A DNA stretch of 64,000 nt from Aulostomus chinensis. Lineage: Eukaryota; Chordata; Actinopteri; Syngnathiformes; Aulostomidae. The stretch is from contig JBBMOA010000019.1 of the NCBI GenBank assembly GCA_037954235.1, positions 11,192,805-11,256,804 on the forward strand, in the 5' to 3' direction. This document shows positions 22,582 through 35,426 of the stretch, in pieces. The notes beneath the pieces were generated by a model. It was given only the letters and a program-made list of their open reading frames with translations, was not told where the DNA came from and made no database searches. A program made the position numbers and the translations under genes. The stretch's first letter is position 1. Every line of letters starts with the position of its first letter.

Positions 22582-24834
22582 AATTCCTCAACAATCTTGA
22601 AGCTGTACTGTGTTTGGGTGAAGCTGTTTACACGTACTGAGTTCCTTCAATATAAGCGAAGCTGCAGTGTGACGGAAGTAAATGTTTAAAAAGCATAACT
22701 GGTCCTTGTGGAACGTTTTGAATTTGTGTGTCATCAATTTGTGCTGTGGGATCTGTTTCAACTGTGCATAGTCAGTCTCTCCGTTCACAAAGGTGGCTGG
22801 TACACAGATGAAACAACAGCTACAGACTGGAAATCGCACCGTTGTTTTTCTGAGTTAAAATAGTGCAACCGTATCTGTCAGGTGAGTGGGGGGTTCAGCT
22901 CCATGGGTAAACACAGCAGGGACAGGTGGACCGATGGTCAAGTTACTGGACAGGAAGTTTGGAAATCACAAAAGACATCTATAGATATAGATGTCGTTCG
23001 AGACAACAGGATTCTCTTTTTTTTTTTAAACCACACGTTTGATCGGCTTCAACTCAAGCACAATTTGAAAAACTGTAAAGAGCAGGACACTGACATGCAG
23101 GATAGTTCACCCTATTGTTTCTATTTGTTGCAGGTCCGCGGCTAGCTCTGGCAAGATTATTGTCAGGTAAGCAAGCAGTGTGTCTCCCAGTGTAGTGGCT
23201 GTCTGACATCTACGTTAGAATATATCAGCAGCAACCTCAGTGTCAACAGTTAATCACCAGATAAAGAAACCCTCTCCATGATGGTGTCTCCTTAACTGGT
23301 CTGTCAGTGCCCAGCCACACTTTATATTTCAGTGTTCCTCAAGGGTAGATGAGTGGGGGGTGGGGGTGGGGGTTTTACCTGGGTTGTATGCATTTGTGTA
23401 ATACGCTGTGTGTCCAAGGGTGTGTATGTGCGTGCATGAATGAGGGCACGGGGGGGGGGGGTCATGGATGTTAATTTACTTTTATTTTTTTTAATGTGAA
23501 GCACTTTGAGTTGCATTTCTTTTACTGTATGTATGAAAGGTTCTCTATAAATAAAGTTTGATTTGATTTGATGTAGGTCAGGCCTGAAAACATGCTAATG
23601 TCTTACTCCTTAAAAGGGTTTCTCTACAGAAGACCAGACATTATTAATATTATTAAGTGAATTATTGAATCAATGAATTGTTTGAATAATTTACTGAGAA
23701 GATAATTTTGTTTGTTGTTGAGAGATGATGACCCCAACCAATACTTGCTATCATGGCTAGTGACAAGTTGGGTAAAAGGCCATATTGTGATTATTTTGTA
23801 CAATATTACAATATAGTAAACATGTGATTTCACAAGTTTTATTAACTGGTTATCAAAAAACAAAACAAATTATCGATAATTCTGAACTGCGCGTCTCTGA
23901 ACTCAAATATACATTGCATAAAAAAATAGAAAAAATTTGGGCCATGTGATTTTTAAAATGTGATTTACTGATTTAAGTGACGATAATAAAGATACTTTTT
24001 AAGAAGACACAGACATTTTTCCAATTCCATATTTGTGCAGAGGTTGTTGTTTTTTTGTACGGTTATACATTTTCAGTCGTGTTTTAAACACTCTTGGTTA
24101 CTAAAATTGAAAAGATGAAGGAATTAGGATTTAAAATGAAAGTGTGTGAAAAATGATGTGGCTGGGGACTGATACCTTGGTGTGTGAATTATGTCGATTC
24201 GTTTTCGTCTTGACTCACATTTGCATCAACATTATGTAGTAACCATTGCACATAACCAAACTGCTGCAAACTATTGCTAAATGACAAAATTTGACAGTGG
24301 CAGTGCACATAAGCTGCTGTCTTGTGACATCAATCAGAGAAATTTCACAAGAGGCAAAAAAATAAAAGCGGCTGCTGAGTCTGTGAGTTCTCTGTGAGTC
24401 AGCCAAAGATCATTTCTAAGATAAGATGGGACATGTCGTTTCACTAACAGTTTGTGTCATATCAGTTTTGAATCAGGTGATATCAGCTGTGTAGGTTTAA
24501 TAGTTCTGAACCAGCACCTTGGGTGTTGGAATTAAGTTTCATGTGAAAACTGCTCTTTTCTTTCAGTGTTCCAGACAAACATATTAAATCAGCATCACGT
24601 AACTTCTGCATCTGTAACAGTCTCAGTATTACCAGTATAAAAGTCCTCAGACACACATCCCCAATACTGACTTTTACTAGAGCATGACAGTTGAGTGGCG
24701 TCTCCTGCGATCGTTAACAACACCGACTTGTGTTTTAGGCCCTTCATGAACTCATGCTTCATGTGAATCACTCATGGTGTGGAGGCTCACTGAGCACCAG
24801 TTGCTTAAGGATATAAAGAAACAAAAAACCCTCA

Positions 24835-24865
<31 letters not shown>

Positions 24866-26227
24866 CGTGCTGTAATGCTTCATATCAGAAATACATAGAC
24901 ATCTGTTTTTATCTGTGTATGCCGGTTGTCTACAGTCATGATCAGACTTGTCTACAGACATGGTTGATTTGTGCATTTCTCTAAACTTGTTTAGTTACCC
25001 AGTGTCTCAGTTTCTCTGGCATTCCCACCAATGATCTTTCCCTCCACTGCTTTGTTGGGGTATTAGATTTGTGAAAGGGTCAACAGGTCGACAGGAAATG
25101 TGTCCACCTGCTTCTCATTTAGTCTACTCACTGGGTGCCGTGGTAGTGCTCAGCCTTGTTTTCCCTGGATTGGGTCTTTTGTTTGCTCCTGGGAGAACAT
25201 CATAAATCTGGTTTGATCTATTCCAGAGTTTTCACTCCACCACCTAGATTTTTTCTTGTTTTATTCATTGGCATTAAATCTCCCATGGCTTAAAGGGACA
25301 CACCAACTCTTCTTTTTTTTCATTCTCCCCAGAGCCAGACAAGGAGATAGATAGTGTGCTGGATTAGGGAGCTGAGACCAGCTGACTGCTACTTAGCTTA
25401 GCACAATGAACGGAAGTGGTTGGGAAGTGTGAGCATAACTCTATCGAATACACGTTTCCCCAAAACTGTTTTTACTTGCATTGTTGTTGTTAACGTTGTT
25501 CACAATATTTCTTAGGAAATAATTCAAAATGAAGAGTTATAGTGATGTAAGAATCCGACAGTCAGGACTACTTTCCTGATAAAACCACTGGGTGCAGGGA
25601 TTTGACACAGGACCTCAACACTAGAAGAGTGACCGCTTCTACTAAACATGGCTGACTTTGTAAGGGAGGATGGAGAGAAGCCACAATCCTGAACCTTACC
25701 TGTTTGATTACTTTTGACTGAGGTATGCTAAAACTTCCCACCCACTACCATTCATCGTGCTAAGCTAACTAGCAGAGGGCTGCACACAGAGTAAAGAAGG
25801 CTGTCTATCTTCTGGTCTGACTCTTTGGAAGATGAGAAATAAGCACTTTCCCTAAAATGTTGTCATATTTCTTTTAAACTGGGTTCCTCTTGATTCTAAA
25901 TATCTCAGTCATATGCATGTTTGACCATCCAAACTGTCCTGTTGTTATTTCAGAGCAGCGCTGCAGTCCTGGGCAGTTTGCCTGCCGCAGTGGAAAGATG
26001 CAGTGTATCCCTATGTCCTGGCAGTGTGACGGCTGGACTGCGTGTGAGGACAAGAGTGACGAGATGGACTGTCCCCGTGAGTAGAACTCACCTTCCTCAC
26101 CTTTTACAACCGAGTGATATCTGGAAAGAATAGCGCCACACATGGCGATACTTGGAAACGGTTGTGGATCCATATTTGCCAACTTGTAGTTTAAATGCAG
26201 CCCTGCCTTAATTGCAGTTCATCCCAG

Positions 26228-26266
<39 letters not shown>

Positions 26267-28033
26267 TGCGCGCGCGTGCAGTGCACCAAACAACTCGTGC
26301 ATGATTTTAAGAACAGGGTAAGGAACATAACTTCCCTCCTAGACTATCAGTAACTGAAAATACCGCAATAGCAGATCCAGCCAGACGGCATGGGAAGGCA
26401 GAGGGAGACGAGGTTTAATGCTGCACACGCGTCTGTGTCTGTGTTTTGGTTTGACTGTTTGTTGATCTCTTCTACACCGCAGGCATGTTTCAGTACTAAA
26501 CCTTTGACCGAAATCCTATTGTTTTCCCCTCTTTAATCTGGAGAGACCTTATCCCCAGATCTCTGGCTGCATAATGGGAATTATTGAAAGGATTGAGCAC
26601 AGCATGTGACCTCCATACAGCAGTAGCTGTGCATGCTTTGAATTAAAGCCGCAGGCATGCCAGCAACACGGCATGAGGTTTTAAAAACCAACATTATAGT
26701 ACAGGCTATGAAAGCAGCAATTGTTTTACAACAGTGAGTACTGTTTATTCACCAATAAATTGCCTGTACTGTATATGTTCTTTGTAATCACAAGCAAATC
26801 TGCTGATTATCACCCATTGTTCTGGCTCCGCTCTGCATTTTTACCCATTTGTAATGTGCTCTCTGGTCACAGTTTCCCTGGTCAAACTCAAGCAAAGCTC
26901 AGAGAGGGGTTTTTCGTCAGCTACATCAACAGCCTTCAGAAATCAATCTTCTTGTTTCAGATTAGCTCTGAAAGCATGGAAAGGTGGAGAAATCTGTGCC
27001 ACAGATTCCAGTGAGATTAATACCAGGGACAACTGTTCAACACTCGTATGACTAGCCGCCATTATGGTCAACATAGTAGGTGGAGTACATAATGTTTGGT
27101 GTCAGATGAAACATGATAAACGATAAATCCATAGACTGATAGCACATTTTCTAAAACCTGCCTTCAGAACACAGATCGGCAGAGATGCACAGAGTGAATC
27201 TACCTTATGTTACAGATTATTATTGATAATTATCTGCCTCTCTCAGGCAATATGATGATGATGATCCTTACATGTTTGTATTCAAAAGCAGTTCAAAACG
27301 TTAGGTCCAATTTCTGTCTTGTGGAACGAGTTGAAACAAGTTCTTCTGAGTCTCAAAACATTTCTCTTCTTGTGAATTACATCAAATTCCCAAACATATG
27401 AACATAACCACACTCGCCCCCCCCCCCCCCCCCCCCCCCTCCTGTGATGGCGCTGGCTGCTAGTACTTTGTATTCCTTCAGTACTTCTTCAGCGCACTGA
27501 CAATCTCTCTGGTGTAATGTTTATGTTAAACTGAGAACTTCACCCCTCTTCACCAGACCCTTGAGGTTCAAGCATGTCACATTTCAGCGTACGTTTTTCT
27601 GATACTGTGAAACAAGTCCACACTCTGTCTGATATCTTGAGTGTGACAACTTCCTCTTCTTTATTTCAGCATTACTGCAGCACAATCCATCAGCTATAAT
27701 TTTTATTTTTAGAAAAATGAACAAGATAGCATTGTTATGATCCGCTAATAATTCATCAGGACTGAGATATATCAGCAGAGGAAACTCCGGCTTTTTCTCT
27801 GCTCCTTCAGCACTCCCACTTCCGTACTTGCATGCAGAAGAGGAACACTTGGCCTACTGTTGTCCTGAAAAATCAGCTGTATGTGATTGTGATTATTTGA
27901 CTCATTTTTCAGGGAAAATGGCTCGCACTGACAAACCGAAACAACATTGACTGTGTCTTTCTTGTCCTCCATCTTTGTACTCACAAATATACTTTAAGGA
28001 TACAATGTGCAATGTACTTGCATGTGTCTTAAG

Positions 28034-28066
<33 letters not shown>

Positions 28067-31000
28067 GTTCTCCTTTTATCTTCCTCAAATCTGCGCAAAC
28101 TTCCTTGATCGTTGTTTGGTTTGATGGTTTCCTAGTATTCTAAAGTTCAGCATGCAATGTACACTGAAGGAGGAAATGTTGGTTGGAGGCTCGTGAATCA
28201 AATACAAAGACAGAAGGAGAACTGTGGAGCACCAGCGTCTGTAATCGCTCGCAGCCTGTTTTAAGATATGTGCCTGGTCACTTACTGCAACACAGCTAAC
28301 ATTTTTAATCACATATGAACAAGTTAATTAATTTCATTTTTCAGAATAAATTTCTTTGCATAGATAGTTTAGAAAGCAAGCGTCGCGACAACTTTTATAT
28401 TTGACAGACGATCGGACAAACAAAAGGTTTGAGTTGTGTTTTAAAACCAGAGAAGCACTGCTGCATGATATCACAAACAAACAATTTCAAAAAAGAAAGA
28501 AAAGAAAAGCTGCTCTTGGAGAACTACTTGACGACGATAATTGAAAATAAAGAGTCCACATTTATTGACCTTGAGTTGTGTTTTTGCAGCTGTAAAAGAA
28601 GAACGGTTTCATTTTGGCAACGGTTACGACCAGGTGGAAGACGTCATGGGTGTGGCTCAGCCCGTGCGCTTCAACAGTAAGAATCTCACTTCCTGTCAAC
28701 GTTGGTTAATCAATCAGTTGTTAAGTCATCCATTGTGATGATGCGCCAATCTGTGTCACCCACAGAGAAATGTCCCAGTGGGTGGCACCACTACGAGAAG
28801 ACAGCCAGCTGCTACAAAGTGTACCTGAGGAATGAGAACTACTGGCAGGCTGTGGACACTTGTCAGAAAGTCAACGGCTCCCTGGCTACGTTTGTTACCA
28901 ACGAAGAGCTGCAGTTCATCCTGAAGATCGAGGTGGACTTTGACGACAAAGTCTGTGAGCGCAAAGACCAGTGCACGTACGTTTCTAAACATTGTAAAGA
29001 TCAAAATGATAGTCCTTCATAATAGAGTTCTCAGCTGAAAGGAGCTTTGAATGGTTGTAGTGTAGGGTCAGAAATACAGAGGGATATTTGCAGTTTCTGT
29101 GTAAAAAGAAACCGAAGCTAGCTGGTGAACAGGAATGCTTGAAAATTATGACTGTCATGCTTTCATTAATTTATGGAGGAAGATTTATTATCCTGGGAAT
29201 CTCAAAACCGTAGTCCAAACCTCTAATGACATACAGCCAAGTTTCAGCACATCCTCTCCTTTCTTACAGGCGAGCTAGTGACCAGTAGCAGCAGTTACAC
29301 TGGCTGTTATACACACTCTTACACTTAAATTCAGTTTTTGTGTATTAGGGTAGACAAAATATGAGCAGCAAGAGCGCTTGATGTACCCTGCCACAGTTTA
29401 ACAACACTTTTAATGAATATATTCAAAATTCAACTAAATCCACACATCAGCTGCCATCTAGATGTACTCGATGGCAGGCAAGAGGACCAAGACATTTGAC
29501 CATTTGACTTCTTGTAATTCTCTCCTTTGTTCTGTTTTGGAGGTTTTGGGTGGGCTACCAGTATGTGATCACCAATCAGAACCACTCTCTGGAGGGCCGC
29601 TGGGAGGTAGCATACAAAGGTCCCTCCTTTTTTTGTTTTCTTTTGTTTTTTTAAAGAAATTAAACTGATGACTGTATCATGAGTGTTGCGGTGCTCAACG
29701 TTCTTTGTGTGTGAACAGGGTCGATGCAGGTGTTTCTGCCACCTGATGGTCTGACCAGTTTTGACGAGGCGTCTCCCACCCAGGACAACGTCTTCTGCGC
29801 CCAGCTGCAGCGCTTTCAGATCAAAAACATGAACGAACGAGGTCTGCACAGCTGGCACGCCGAGAACTGTTACAAGAAGTTCCCCTTCCTCTGCAAGAGG
29901 AGTACGAGCTCATTCAGTCTGTATCCGAATTCTTCAAGGTGGATTTTCAAGCAGGACTTTGTCTTCACATTGTGTATTGTTTTTTTTAACAGGACAAACA
30001 TGTGTGGATATAAAGGACAATGTTGTCAATGAGGGCTACTACTTCACCCCTAAGGGAGACGACCCCTGTCTCAGCTGCACGTGTCATGACGGCGAGCCTG
30101 AGATGTGTGTGGCGGCGCTGTGTGAGCGGCCGCAGGGCTGCCAGCACTTCCGCAAGGACCCCAAAGAGTGCTGCAAGTTCACTTGCCTGGATCCAGGTAG
30201 GAGCCCGCAGGGCAGGGCAGGGGCTTATGTCACTAGGATATAAAAGGTGCTGCAATCGTTTCACCGTAATGTACCAAATGATGATGTCACGGGGGCGTGA
30301 CACTGCTGCCGACCTCTACAGAGATTCACCCTGAAGCTGTCTGGACTCAGCTGAACTGATTCCAGATGTTTTCACCATGACATCTTTGATTCTTTATTTT
30401 GAAAGAATGTAGTGAGAAGGGGAACGGACTCATGAAGTGACACCGTGGTAGAGAATAGCCAGCGCCTCATTCCTGCTGCCACCAAGTGGCCAAAAGTTTC
30501 ATTCATGTTGAACAGTTGAATGAAAAGACAATAAAGGATCTGCTCCCAATAATTCTGTTCATTCATTCATGTACGTGAATCAATCTAATGTCATGTATTT
30601 ACTGCAGCCTGCACATGTTCTCTCAGCCTGGGTGATATTTCACGTTGTGCTTCAGTGCCCAGTTTATCGTTTTAAAACATGTGAATAATAGTTTCTGGTA
30701 TTAATGAAAATAATTTTGCCTGCTTTAATTTTTCTCCTCTAATGAAGTGTGTTAAGAATCATTTTGGACTAATGTGATCACATGACAGCAGAGTTGCTTT
30801 CAGAGTGAGGCAAGAACAATGTTGTTTTTTTTCCTCATGGTGTTAAAACCTAGTTTGAGTTAGTATGATCAGATCATCTGTTCCAGCCTGGCTCGCACGC
30901 ACGCCCCCCCCCAATGGAGACTCAACTCAAACCACATTAGTGTCATTCATCTAAAACAAGCCAACTTGCTGTCGGGGGTTATTTTTCTCATTTGTCTCTT

Positions 31001-31927
31001 TCTCCAATCTCCCCTCAGATGGAAACAGTCTGTTTGACTCGATGGCCAGCGGGATGAGGCTGATCGTCAGCTGCATCTCGTCCTTCCTCATCCTCTCTCT
31101 GCTGCTCTTCATGGTGCACAGACTCCGCCAGCGCAGACGCGAGCGCATCGAAACACTCATCGGTGGAAACTGTGAGCAACACGTCACTGATCATAACTTA
31201 GTCACACAGCAACACTTTATCATCGAGTTTAGGATGGAGCTTTGATTTCATGGTAATATCGGATGCTTGCGTAATCTAAGATGATTTCATTTCCATAGGT
31301 GGCCACATTCTGCCTTTTTTAGCCTGTTGATTTTGTGCTCTGTTGAAGTGGATGTGTTTGTGGATCTTTGATGCCATCCTCAGTGCACCACTTCAACCTC
31401 GGGAGACGAGTTCCAGGCTTCGACTACGGCCCTGATGCCTTTGGCACCGGCCTCACTCCCCTGCATCTGTCCGATGATGGCGAGGGAGGAGCTTTTCACT
31501 TCCAGGAGCCTCCACCGCCATACGCAGCCTACAAATACCCAGACATCCCACACCCTGACGACCCCCCTCCCCCGTATGAGGCTTCCATCAACCCTGACAG
31601 CCTCCTCTACGTGGACCTGGGTAGGCTCACACCCTTGCTCTTGTCCCTCGTGTCTCACATCTTGAGCATAAGAGTCATTCTCTCTCTTTGCCATCACCTG
31701 CAGGACACACCGGCGTTTCCATGGTGCCGAGCCACATGGTCGACGGTCTCCAGGCTGATATTTCCAACACTTCTGGTCCTGCGCCAGAGTCGGCGCCACC
31801 CTCTCAGGAGAGGGAGGACTCCATTGATAGCAGCACCCTCCTGGTGGGGCCCGACACCCCGACAGATGGCCAGGCCCCCGCCTCCATGCCTGCAGACTGC
31901 GCCTCCTCCCTCAGCACTGTGGTATAG
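16692..31927 (+). CDS. dgcr2: Integral membrane protein DGCR2/IDD (LDLa, C-type lectin, VWC)
   Basis: There are ten coding exons: 16692-16773, 25954-26076, 28590-28676, 28766-28976, 29543-29619, 29719-29901, 29993-30196, 31019-31171, 31384-31620 and 31704-31927. They give 526 aa (human about 550). A signal peptide lies at about 1-24. An LDL-receptor class A repeat spans 31-67, ending CEDKSDEMDC. A C-type-lectin-like domain spans about 100-252 (CPSGWHHYEKTASCY, then WVGYQYVIT, and HAENCYKKFPFLC). A von Willebrand C domain lies at about 258-320 (GDDPCLSCTCHDGEPEMC). The membrane segment is 337-355, followed by a basic stop-transfer stretch HRLRQRRRERIE. The cytoplasmic tail has two PPPPY motifs (416-420, 434-438), typical WW-domain ligands, and ends in STVV, a PDZ-ligand-like terminus. 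It is a type I surface protein proposed to act in adhesion. The exon 5 donor (AAAG/GTCCCT) is weak but is the only one that keeps the frame. Confidence 0.95.
21467..21544. repeat. Imperfect inverted repeat / hairpin
   Basis: Arm 21467-21487 (CTGATGTTAGTCAGATTTGAG) pairs with 21523-21544. There are 19 base pairs, broken only by a 2x3 internal loop. The 35-nt loop contains a second near-palindrome, GCATATTCAGAATATGC at 21504-21520. The fold is long for chance and could be a MITE remnant or a pre-miRNA-like structure. Confidence 0.6.
21688..21717. repeat. (TA)n microsatellite
   Basis: A perfect TA run of about 30 bp, preceded by a TTTA-rich stretch. Confidence 0.9.
22537..22578. repeat. (GT)n microsatellite
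   Basis: A perfect GT run of 42 bp in dgcr2 intron 1. Confidence 0.95.
23478..23575 (+). mobile_element. LINE 3'-tail fragment
   Basis: GAAGCACTTTGAGTTGCATTTC, then TGTATGAAAGGTTCTCTATAAATAAAGTTTGATTTGATTTGAT, is the characteristic 3' end of a common teleost LINE family, with its own AATAAA and short terminal repeats of GATTT. Only the tail is present. Nearby G tracts lie at 23357-23372 and 23450-23461. Confidence 0.65.
24835..24869. repeat. (GT)n microsatellite
   Basis: A GT run with GC interruptions at its right end. Confidence 0.9.
25290..25880. mobile_element. Diverged dispersed teleost repeat next to dgcr2 exon 2
   Basis: It contains the marker segments CTTAGCTTAGCACAATGAACGG, GTGCTAAGCTAACTAGCAG and AAATAAGCACTTTCCCTAAAATGTTG. 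A very common fish repeat has the same order and ends in a CCCAAAATGTCGAACTATT-like tail. Assigned by eye; the family name is not certain. Its right edge is about 75 bp from the exon 2 acceptor. Confidence 0.45.
26230..26280. repeat. (GT)n/(GC)n microsatellite
   Basis: A GT run passing into alternating GCGC-rich purine-pyrimidine sequence, a good candidate to adopt Z-DNA. Confidence 0.9.
27417..27439. repeat. Poly-C tract (23 C)
   Basis: A pure C homopolymer in dgcr2 intron 2. True length may differ, because such runs are prone to sequencing error. Confidence 0.85.
28038..28065. repeat. Poly-T tract
   Basis: About 28 consecutive T bases in dgcr2 intron 2. No adjacent element identifies it as a retrotransposon tail. 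Confidence 0.9.
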
Positions 31928-33310
31928 GACTGTGGACGGACATTACCTGCTGATCCAGGAAGGTCACGAGTTGCTCCACCAGGAGGGGAGGTGGCCAACT
32001 GTCCTTTCAGCTCCAACACTGACTTTCAGCTTGTACAGACATCACACGAGGAGGAGTGGCCTGATTCTGTTGCTTTTGTGAGACACTGGCATCAGAGGAA
32101 GCAGAGAGGCCCCAATCTGTACAGAGAAGGACATTAAGGCCACTCTTTTACTTTACGCTTCGACTGAGCTTTTGAAACATCTCAGTGACGACCGCGACCG
32201 GTGGAGAGGCCCTGATGTAAATACCCCCTCCCCCCCTCAGGTCTGCGCCGCTCGGATTTGTTATACTCGTGTGTCGCTCCAGCACAACGCGACAGACGAC
32301 AGACACACCGTAAAGCCAGCTTGTCCCCTCTCTTTTTTTTCTCTGTTTGCATCATCCCATAATTGGACCTTTATGGATCACCAAGCAACAATAACATTCT
32401 CATCCTGTCACCTTCTTGATGGGACTGATACACCCCGAAGCAAAGCGGTGTGTGTTTTTGTAGTTGCAGTAACAAGAACGTACATTTAGTTTCCTTTTAT
32501 TCGCTACTGCTGACACATGTATCTACAGTTGTGGTACTGATACATCTCAGTTTTGTATCGTGGGTTTTTTTTTTTTTTTCCATTCTCTTCTTTTCTGGGA
32601 TCAGTTTTGATGACGAATGTTTTATTGTGGAATAGAATCAGTCAGAATTAATCAGCAGAGAGAAGTCATGAATCCTTTCATGTGTTAAGGATGATATCCC
32701 ATGATTAAATTCCAACTTTATTTATTTACAATAACTATTGTCAATCATTTAATCTTTAAAAACGTCCCCGTTTGTTTATTAACTTTTTGCTGAGTCATTG
32801 TGTGTTTAGCAAATTAAAGCTCAATGTTTTGCACGCCCATCTGTTGATTAAATCAGGGTTTCGCTTTTCTTGTTTATGCTGCCCTCCCCTCAGTGTGTGT
32901 GTGTGTGTGTGTGTGTGTCTTCTGTTGTTTCTTTTCAGCTACTGATGAAGATGATGTCACTGACTGTAGCTGGGAGTCTTTTGTTTTCACTGTCATGAGT
33001 TTTCTTACGGCTTTTGTCCCTTAGCGGGATCAAAGTTAAAACACGACGAAGAAGTAATAAAACCGTGGCAGTGATTTATAGAACCCTGACAATCGTTTGA
33101 TGAATTAAAGCGGGAAGAAGTTTGGATCGCTGCGAGTCGACCTGCAGCCACCAGCGTAGACAGAATAACAACTGTGTGTGTGTGTGTGTGTGGGCACTTC
33201 ATGTTTGAATGTGTATAAAACACTATCTGCTTATTTAGCCCCGTATTTTCATTTCTTTTGGCTTTGACAATCCTCAGTGGATTCTTCAATAAACCAACTC
33301 ATACATTGTG
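31928..33310 (+). other. dgcr2 3' UTR
   Basis: Non-coding sequence follows the dgcr2 stop, with a GT microsatellite at 32893-32919 and another near 33173-33192. AATAAA at 33288-33293 is a plausible end. A further AATAAA lies at about 33720. Confidence 0.55.
33288..33293 (+). terminator. Candidate poly(A) signal of dgcr2
   Basis: AATAAA is followed within about 60 bp by GTGTGTGTTT and a T-rich downstream element. It would give a 3' UTR of about 1.4 kb. Confidence 0.5.
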
Positions 33311-34130
33311 GAAACAAGTTTGCATGTGTGTGTTTCAGAGATGTTGGTTTGGATTTTTTTTTTTTTTTTTTTTTTAATTTTTCATCAGTTAAGTTTTTAT
33401 TTTCCTTGTTTTTGGACCTGCATGTGTTTTTGTTTTTATGTTTGTTTTTTAATTTTCTTTGGCATGCTGAGAGATTTTTGTTTTGTTTTCAAGTCTGTCC
33501 TGTACAGTAGGTTTTTAATTTTAATATCTGGTGATGTCACAAACCTGCCAATGACACTATTGTTTCTGTGCAAGGCTATGGTGGTAGTGTGACCACTAAC
33601 TTCATTGAGTTACAAATGTCTTTTATTTCATAACCGTTAAATTAAAAAAAAAAAAAACTGCTTCATTTGCAGGGAGGGTTTGTGTTTTTCTGATGTAGAT
33701 GTACATCTAATCAAATGCCAAATAAATTGCACCATGAAGGACGACTCACGCGTGGCTGAGTGTGAACACATACTGAAGTGTACGGTGACCCTCGTCAGTC
33801 GTGACATTGAGCTGATCTTGCTTAGGAAATACCTCTGTCTGCAAATGTCACCGAGGATTAAGGTGGGATGCGGGGGAATCCCCTCCCAGTGAGAGAAATC
33901 CCACCCACAGCAATAAAAAGATTCAAATTCTTCAATGAAAGCAGATCTAGAGCACCTGGCTGTGACTCACGCGGCAGCAGAGCAGTGACGCTGTTAAGCT
34001 GCCAGAGAACAACCCAGGCTTTGTTACCACGGCGACACAATCGCTGCTTATTCCTGCACGAGAGACGCTAGCAGTTAGCAACTGAACTACCGGAGGGGGG
34101 AAATAAAACACTGGGTAGAGTGACGGTCAA
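33311..34130. other. Intergenic sequence, dgcr2 to ca15
   Basis: T-rich sequence with a poly-T run at about 33353-33375 and an A run at 33643-33657. Short ORFs without recognisable domains; no gene seen. Confidence 0.45.
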
Positions 34131-34134
34131 ACTG

Positions 34135-34640
34135 GCGGCAGAAAAAAAGTAGTTAATGAGGAAAATGATAATTAATGGGGAAAGTCATAATTTTACAGGG
34201 ACAAATGTCATAATATGAGAATGGAGTCATGACTCCAGGCGATAAAAGGTTATTACAGGGTATTATCAGGTTTTTACTGACGACTTTTTTCCATAAATGT
34301 GTGATTTGATTTCTTACAGAATTATGACTCGTACAATTCTGGCTTTGATTCCCGTCAAATTACAACTTTCTCGTGAAGTTATGACAGCTTTTGTTAAATG
34401 GACTTTTTCCTCATGAAACTATGACTTTGAAAAAAAAAATTGTGACAAAGTTTTGATTGTTCTTGTTCCATGATTTTTCTCATGAAATCGAAAATTCTGA
34501 CTTTCACATGAATGATTAAAATTATGACTGTTCTTATTCATTGATGACATTCATATCATCACTTTACTCTGGAAACATAAAAATATGATTCTCAAAATAT
34601 TACAACTTTATTCTTACAGGATTTTATCCCCCTTGAAGTG
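34135..34640. repeat. Degenerate tandem array built on ATTATGACTTT / TTCTCATGAAAT words
   Basis: Variants of TCATAAT..TATGACT and TTTTTCTCATGAAA recur every roughly 20-45 bp (for example 34193, 34226, 34318, 34379, 34407, 34481, 34521, 34583). The pattern resembles a decayed minisatellite of the kind seen elsewhere in fish genomes. Unit boundaries are not sharp. Confidence 0.5.
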
Positions 34641-34972
34641 GCTCTAATAGTCCATGGTACAGGGAGGCTGTTAGTTTTCATATCAGATTGTAACTGGCTT
34701 GAATATTGGCACTATAGCTTCAGGTGAATGTAGCTAGTTGTTAGTTTAGCGCATCATTAAAATATCAACCCTTCGACAAAATATCACCGTTTTTTTTTTC
34801 AAAATTTATAAGACTGCATCAATAATGCTTTTCCATCCCCGCCATTTTAGTGATTGTTCACTTTATTTTTCTTCCAAAAATTATATTTACTGTCATGAAA
34901 GTGATGGGAGACATTTCTCGTTTATAGATCAGTGAGGTGAAGCATTAGTCACTCCTCCTCCAATCAAGCGTC

Positions 34973-34976
<4 letters not shown>

Positions 34977-35027
<51 letters not shown>
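34977..35027. repeat. (CA)n microsatellite, left arm of an inverted pair
   Basis: About 51 bp of pure CA, upstream of ca15. Confidence 0.95.
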
Positions 35028-35031
<4 letters not shown>

Positions 35032-35164
35032 GTATATGTGTGTATTGTGTTTCCTTCCTATTCAGGGCGATACATCCTGGGCCTTCCAACCCTCAGATGA
35101 ATGGGTCTTGTTAGCAGCCTCTGGGCATCAATGCAGGCGGAGAGCAATGGGAGGGGTAATGGTG

Positions 35165-35170
<6 letters not shown>

Positions 35171-35226
<56 letters not shown>
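35171..35226. repeat. (GT)n microsatellite, right arm of an inverted pair
   Basis: About 56 bp of pure GT, complementary to the CA tract 143 bp to its left. It ends about 200 bp upstream of the ca15 start codon, within the probable promoter region. Confidence 0.95.
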
Positions 35227-35228
<2 letters not shown>

Positions 35229-35426
35229 GTTGAAGCTGCATCAATGAGCCTGTTGATGAGTGAAGACCACTAGACTGGTAATGACACACTTCAATGATCC
35301 CACCAGGACAAATAAAACTCAGCTTTCACCCCCAGGTCGACTTAAACCAGCCGTCCACGCTGATAGTCAGTCTACCTCAGATAGCGACGCCTGTCCGGTT
35401 TCTTCTGCAAGCCGCAGGGTCCCACC

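Larger units (their letters stand above)
16774..25953 (+). other. dgcr2 intron 1 (9.2 kb)
   Basis: This long intron holds microsatellites, a LINE tail, a hairpin and a diverged dispersed repeat, listed separately. Scattered ORFs of 60-97 codons show no recognisable domains. Blocks of mixed composition, such as 18540-18680, could be conserved regulatory elements, but I cannot test conservation. Confidence 0.6.
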
